DNA from: UBA3537 sp045561735
Lineage (GTDB): Bacteria; Bacteroidota; Bacteroidia; Flavobacteriales; Flavobacteriaceae
Assembly: GCA_045561735.1 (NCBI GenBank)
Contig: JBJKXC010000025.1
Span: 1 to 64,000 of the forward strand
Direction of reading: 5' to 3'
Length of the DNA stretch: 64,000 nt
The notes beneath the pieces were generated by a model. The model was not told the origin of the DNA. It made no database searches and saw nothing but the letters and a program-made list of their open reading frames with translations. The translations under genes were made by a program, and so were the position numbers. This document shows, piece by piece, positions 60,277-64,000 of this stretch (positions within the stretch are counted from its first letter, which is position 1; each line of letters starts with the position of its first letter).

Positions 60277-62349
60277 TTACTTGAAATCGGCTTCAGAAAC
60301 TCCAGAATTTACAAGAACCTCTGATGCATTAAATCCAAAAACTTGTGGACCTGCTGTAATTTTCCTACCAAAAGGGATCATAATACCATCGACAGATCTA
60401 TAATCTGAGTGTACTGTTACGGTTGTTATACTTTGTCCTTGAGCTTCTTCTGTGGCTTCTTCCCTTAAAAGCAGTCCTGAGTCTGCATCGTAATAGCGAA
60501 AAGATTCACTAGCTCCTTTGACTTTAATTTTATATGTATTGGTTCCTTCCAAATCAGATAGACTCATAAGTTCAATCTCATCGGCTGTATAATGGGCTTC
60601 AGGGAACAAGCCTTTTTGACTGGCTTGCTCTGCAATATCTTCTTCGCTCATGGGTTGTTTCATACCTTGTTGTTCGGCATAGCCAGTAGTCCCATCAAAC
60701 TTTTGTTTCATAATGGTTCCCATACCCGCAATACTCATTTCCATCGAACTTTTATTTGGTGCCATAGATTTTAAAACCGCTGTTGGTTTGAAGGGTGCTC
60801 CTTCAATGGTTACTTCGGCATTAAAAAGCATAGTATTTACAGATTCAACGGCCTCTTTTCCCCCAATGGCCTTAATATAAGACGCCATAATAGAAGTTGC
60901 TGTTACCCCTTTTGGGATTGGTTTTGAAAATTCTGGTTTATCTACAGGGTTTGCATACTTATCAAAATAATTGATTGGAATACCAAGCTTTTCAAGATTA
61001 GCAACTACTTCACTTCCTTTACCTACTACAATAAAACGAGCATTATCAGATGTGAAATATTTATTTGCTACACGTTGGACATCTTCAATTGAAACTGCGT
61101 TTATTTTCTCTAAGTAAGTAGTGTAAAAATCTTCTGGTAATTCATTAATTTTTGTGCTAATGGCATATCCGGCAATCGTACTTGGACGTTCTAAAGCCAA
61201 CACGAAATCACCAACATATTTTGCTTTTGCGTTAGCCAGGGCAGAAGCCTCTACAGGCTCTGATTGGAATCTTTTGATTTCTTTAATAGTTTCAACTATT
61301 GCACTATCTGTTACGGCATTTCGTACTGCAGCTCCAGCAGAAAACCTTGAGATATACTTGTCTGTTCCAACTGATGAACGCGCTCCATAAGTCCAACCGT
61401 TTGCTTCGCGTAGATTCATGTTCAAGTAGCTGTTAAAGCCACCTCCAAAAATCTTATTGGCAATCAAAACAGCATGGTAATCAGGATCACTCATTTTGAG
61501 TTTTACATTGCTTGTAATGGAGATGTTAGATTGTACAGCATTGGGCATATCCACGAAGTTTATTTCTAATGCTTCAACATTTTGGTTTGCTTCTGGTATA
61601 AAGGAACTGATGTCACTTGCTTTCTTCCATTTCCCAAAATATTTTTTGATACGCTTGTAAACCTCTCTAGTATTCACATCACCTATAACTACAAGGTAGG
61701 CGTCATTTGGTCCAAAATACTTGGTAAAGTACGATTGGATATCATCAAAACGGACATTGTTAACAGTCTCTTCGGTAAGAAATTCACCATATGGGTGTTC
61801 AGCTCCGTATGAAAGTGCTCCTCCAACGCGACCTGCGACGGCATCTACACTTTTAGCTTGAGATTTTAACCCTTCCAAGAGTTTGTCTTTTTCTTTGTCA
61901 AATTCTTCACTAGTTAAAAGCGGATTCATTGCAGCATCTGCTAATAATTCTAAAATTCGATCGCTGTATTTAGTAAGTGAACTGGCGAAACCACCACTGA
62001 ACCCAAAGCTAAGGCGAGCACCCAAGAAATCAACCTCTTCATTAAAGTCATCTTTTGAAATATTTGTGGTACCGTTTCCTAACATAGCCCCCAGTAATGA
62101 AGTAACACCTGCTTTGTCTCCTTCCATGATTGGGTCTCTATCGATAGTAAGATTGTAAGAAACACGAGGTAGTTTGTGGTTTTCAACAATAAGTATCTTT
62201 AACCCGTTTTTTAGTTCATATTCTGTTGGCTTTTCTAACGAAATTTTTGGTGCTGGCCCTGGTTTAGGTTGCTGGCTACGGTCTATTTGTGCTGTAATGC
62301 TTACTGTCACAAATAAAAAGGCAAGAATTGTATAAAATTTAGTTTTCAT
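60277..62349 (-). CDS. M16 peptidase-like protein lacking HxxEH, with extra C-terminal domain
   Basis: This 690-residue exported protein has a signal peptide ending SITAQ. Residues about 35-460 are two M16B (insulinase) folds. The zinc motif HxxEH is absent; the corresponding region reads GVTSLLGAMLGNGTTNISKD. The second fold has ANGWTYGARSSVG, the region that supplies the R/Y substrate-binding pair in M16 heterodimers. Residues about 480-690 are an added domain (YIKAIGGKEAVESVNTMLFN, YRSVDGIMIPFGRKITAG) resembling LolA-type outer-membrane lipoprotein-sorting folds. It probably forms a heterodimer with the active partner encoded 19 bases upstream. Confidence 0.88.
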   Translation of the reverse strand: MKTKFYTILAFLFVTVSITAQIDRSQQPKPGPAPKISLEKPTEYELKNGLKILIVENHKLPRVSYNLTIDRDPIMEGDKAGVTSLLGAMLGNGTTNISKDDFNEEVDFLGARLSFGFSGGFASSLTKYSDRILELLADAAMNPLLTSEEFDKEKDKLLEGLKSQAKSVDAVAGRVGGALSYGAEHPYGEFLTEETVNNVRFDDIQSYFTKYFGPNDAYLVVIGDVNTREVYKRIKKYFGKWKKASDISSFIPEANQNVEALEINFVDMPNAVQSNISITSNVKLKMSDPDYHAVLIANKIFGGGFNSYLNMNLREANGWTYGARSSVGTDKYISRFSAGAAVRNAVTDSAIVETIKEIKRFQSEPVEASALANAKAKYVGDFVLALERPSTIAGYAISTKINELPEDFYTTYLEKINAVSIEDVQRVANKYFTSDNARFIVVGKGSEVVANLEKLGIPINYFDKYANPVDKPEFSKPIPKGVTATSIMASYIKAIGGKEAVESVNTMLFNAEVTIEGAPFKPTAVLKSMAPNKSSMEMSIAGMGTIMKQKFDGTTGYAEQQGMKQPMSEEDIAEQASQKGLFPEAHYTADEIELMSLSDLEGTNTYKIKVKGASESFRYYDADSGLLLREEATEEAQGQSITTVTVHSDYRSVDGIMIPFGRKITAGPQVFGFNASEVLVNSGVSEADFK

Positions 62350-62368
62350 AGGAATTTCTTTTTTTAAA

Positions 62369-63688
62369 TTATTCTTGTGCAGGCTCTGGTAAATATTCCA
62401 AAAGCAAACGTTGATTCGCGTTTAAATACTTATTAGCAACTGCTTTGATTTCTTCACGTGTTATGGACCTGTATATATCAATTTGATTATTGATGAGATT
62501 GGTGTCACCATATAGCATATGGTAACGAGCCAAAGAATTGGCAATTCCCTCAACACTAGAATTTGAGCTTACATAGTCATTTTCAAATTTATTTTGAATT
62601 TTCTGATAATCTCTTTCAGAAATAAGCTCAGATTTTAATTTTTCAATTTCTTCATCCATTTCTTCAACCAAATTATCAAGAGAAGTATCGCCTAGAGGTA
62701 ACCCAAAAAGTATATACACCCCGTAGTCTTCTTGACTTAAGTTTATGGCTCCCGCTTGAAGGGCAATTTTCTTATCATCTACAAGTTTTTTGTAGAGCTT
62801 AGAGGTCTTCCCGTCACTTAAATAAGTCGAAACCATATCCAGTGCGTAAGAATCTCTGTCTTTAAATGATGAGGTTCTGTACGCTGCCATGATTGCTGGT
62901 ATTTGAATATTCGAGTCATACGCTTTTGCACGGATTGGTTCTGTAATGGGATCTTCTTTTGGGAAGTCACGAACGATATCCTCTCCACGTGGAATAGGGC
63001 CAAAGTAATCTTCAATCATTTTTTTTACCGATGGAACATCTATGTCTCCAGCAATAACCAATGTTGCGTTGTTTGGAACGTAATATTTTTTGTTGAACGC
63101 TTGAAATTCTTCTAAAGTTGCAGCATCCAAATGTTCCATTTTTCCGATAGTTGTTCCTTTGTATGGGTGCTTTTTGAACATATGTAATTTCACATTTTCG
63201 AGAAACTTTCCATAGGGACTATTGTCTACTCTCAATCTTTTTTCTTCCTTTACCACTTCATTTTGTGTGTCTACACCTTCTTGATTGATTACTGGGTGTA
63301 ATAGTCGCTCAGATTCCATCCAGATACCCAACTCAACGTTATTAGAAGGAAAGACTTCGTAATAATATGTCCGATCATCTGTTGTGTTGGCATTATTACT
63401 TCCTCCGTTAGAAGTTACTATTGTAAACCATTCTCCTTTTGGGATATTTACTGTGCCCTCGAAAAGAAGATGCTCAAAAAAGTGCGCAAATCCGGTGCGT
63501 TCCGGGTTTTCGTCTTTTGCACCAACATGGTACATCACTGAGGTTGTTACCACTGGAGCAGAATTGTCTTGATGAAGAATTACGTGCATTCCGTTTTCTA
63601 AGTCATATTCGATAAAATCTACTTGTTGTGCATTTGAATTAGAATTCCAAAGCAGCAGGGCAGTAAATATTAATAAAATCTTTTTCAT
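62369..63688 (-). CDS. Active M16 zinc peptidase
   Basis: This 439-residue exported metallopeptidase has a signal peptide ending NSNA. The zinc motif HFFEH at residues 69-73 and the downstream glutamate region EVVKEEKRLRVDN are intact. It lies upstream of, and is co-transcribed with, the inactive partner. The pair resembles periplasmic M16B heterodimers that degrade oligopeptides in the Bacteroidota. Confidence 0.93.
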   Translation of the reverse strand: MKKILLIFTALLLWNSNSNAQQVDFIEYDLENGMHVILHQDNSAPVVTTSVMYHVGAKDENPERTGFAHFFEHLLFEGTVNIPKGEWFTIVTSNGGSNNANTTDDRTYYYEVFPSNNVELGIWMESERLLHPVINQEGVDTQNEVVKEEKRLRVDNSPYGKFLENVKLHMFKKHPYKGTTIGKMEHLDAATLEEFQAFNKKYYVPNNATLVIAGDIDVPSVKKMIEDYFGPIPRGEDIVRDFPKEDPITEPIRAKAYDSNIQIPAIMAAYRTSSFKDRDSYALDMVSTYLSDGKTSKLYKKLVDDKKIALQAGAINLSQEDYGVYILFGLPLGDTSLDNLVEEMDEEIEKLKSELISERDYQKIQNKFENDYVSSNSSVEGIANSLARYHMLYGDTNLINNQIDIYRSITREEIKAVANKYLNANQRLLLEYLPEPAQE

Positions 63689-63750
63689 ATTTATTTAAAT
63701 TAATTATGTGAGTAGGACGTTGTGTACAACAATTTGTTACAACGCGCTGC

Positions 63751-63758
63751 CAAATATA
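63751..63758 (-). promoter_or_regulatory. -7 element of the M16 peptidase operon
   Basis: TATATTTG reads on the minus strand at 63758-63751, about 60 bases upstream of the ATG at 63688. The leader contains a GTTGT/ACAAC inverted repeat (63719-63730). No -33 TTG is evident. Confidence 0.45.
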
Positions 63759-63812
63759 AATAATTAATTCATTTTTCTTTGGATGTAAGCATTAAAGAAT
63801 GCTATAAAATAG

Positions 63813-63843
63813 TTTGTTAATTAATTTTTTAAAATTATATTTG
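63813..63843 (+). promoter_or_regulatory. Promoter of rplU
   Basis: TTTG at 63813-63816 and TATATTTG at 63836-63843 are 19 bases apart, a close consensus match. The predicted start near 63850 coincides with the left arm of a hairpin. Confidence 0.65.
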
Positions 63844-63848
63844 CACCC

Positions 63849-63872
63849 GCCTTTTAAGAATATAAAAAAGGC
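63849..63872 (+). promoter_or_regulatory. Hairpin at the 5' end of the rplU leader
   Basis: GCCTTTT (63849-63855) pairs with AAAAGGC (63866-63872) around a 10-base loop, right at the predicted transcript start. It could stabilise the mRNA or act in ribosomal-protein feedback. No T-run follows. Confidence 0.4.
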
Positions 63873-63905
63873 ATACAAGAACGAATTAAAAAAAAACGTA
63901 ACGCT

Positions 63906-64000
63906 ATGTACGCAATTGTAGAGATAGCAGGGCAACAATTTAAAGTTGAAAAAGACCAAAAAGTCTTTGTCCACCGTTTGCAAACCGAAGAAGGAAAAAA
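63906..64000 (+). CDS. rplU: 50S ribosomal protein L21 (5' part)
   Basis: The first 31 codons are present before the window ends. MYAIVEIAGQQFKVEKDQKV followed by FVHRL is the conserved N-terminus of L21, an early-assembling large-subunit protein. The gene is cut only by the window edge. rpmA would be expected next. Confidence 0.93.
   Translation, partial: MYAIVEIAGQQFKVEKDQKVFVHRLQTEEGK

Noticed and set aside
1..64000. CRISPR array, prophage, intact insertion sequence, tRNA or rRNA genes
   Set aside because: No spaced direct-repeat array, transposase frame, phage structural gene or recognisable structural RNA sequence was seen. The only mobile-element trace is the integrase-like part of sdhA.

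Overview
The window is a tightly packed, AT-rich chromosome segment from a member of the Bacteroidota, most likely a marine Flavobacteriaceae species. The evidence is a SusC/SusD pair, SusD-type and other lipoproteins, GLPGLI and GIN-domain proteins, a type IX secretion (gliding-motility type B) C-terminal domain, a single-gene Kdo transferase, type B succinate dehydrogenase, and many TAnnTTTG (-7) promoter elements. No rRNA or tRNA genes, CRISPR arrays or intact insertion sequences were seen. No gene-free stretch exceeds 300 bases.

Layout. 1-9.8 kb: a small beta-1,3-glucan (laminarin-type) utilisation locus made of SusC, SusD, a surface protein with PKD-like and tandem CBM4-like modules, a second surface glycan-binding lipoprotein, and two GH16 laminarinases. 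9.8-12.3 kb: waaA (lipid A/Kdo) and a DegT-type sugar aminotransferase. 12.3-19.0 kb (minus strand): lspA, fabD, folA, thyA, nupC, a bifunctional-nuclease-family protein, etfA and etfB. 19.2-23.1 kb: pyruvate dehydrogenase E1 beta, then a membrane pyrophosphatase fused to a Mip/FkpA-type prolyl isomerase. 23.2-28.4 kb: a deoxynucleoside kinase with a small secreted protein, and a GLPGLI protein with its outer-membrane barrel partner. 28.4-29.7 kb: metK with a candidate SAM-II riboswitch. 29.9-31.7 kb: a lipid A deacylase-like protein and a GIN-domain lipoprotein. 31.9-35.9 kb: an aromatic amino acid operon (pheA, aminotransferase, tyrA, DAHP synthase-chorismate mutase) preceded by a Phe/Tyr-rich leader peptide and attenuator. 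36.0-41.2 kb: rsgA, dtd, MazG-like, aroA, queA, rlmN. 41.2-44.0 kb (minus): aldo-keto reductase, OmpA-family lipoprotein, xth. 44.1-53.5 kb: a 1145-residue outer-membrane protein of unknown function, a T9SS-exported lectin/Ig-like protein with 201-bp tandem repeats, glyS, and an Ig-like lipoprotein. 53.5-57.3 kb: sdhCAB, in which sdhA carries an integrase-like N-terminal extension. 57.5-64 kb: aminopeptidase P, a heavy-metal-binding lipoprotein, an EamA transporter, a paired active/inactive M16 peptidase operon, and the 5' end of rplU.

Most notable observations: (1) SdhA is fused in frame to what looks like the arm-type DNA-binding domain of a tyrosine recombinase, next to a tandem 12-bp repeat, and has no ATG of its own, so it looks like a domesticated integrase fossil. 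(2) A 22-codon leader rich in Phe and Tyr, with mutually exclusive antiterminator and terminator pairings, sits directly before pheA. (3) HppA is fused to a complete FKBP module. (4) A perfect 26-bp palindrome lies in the divergent etfB/pdhB promoter region.
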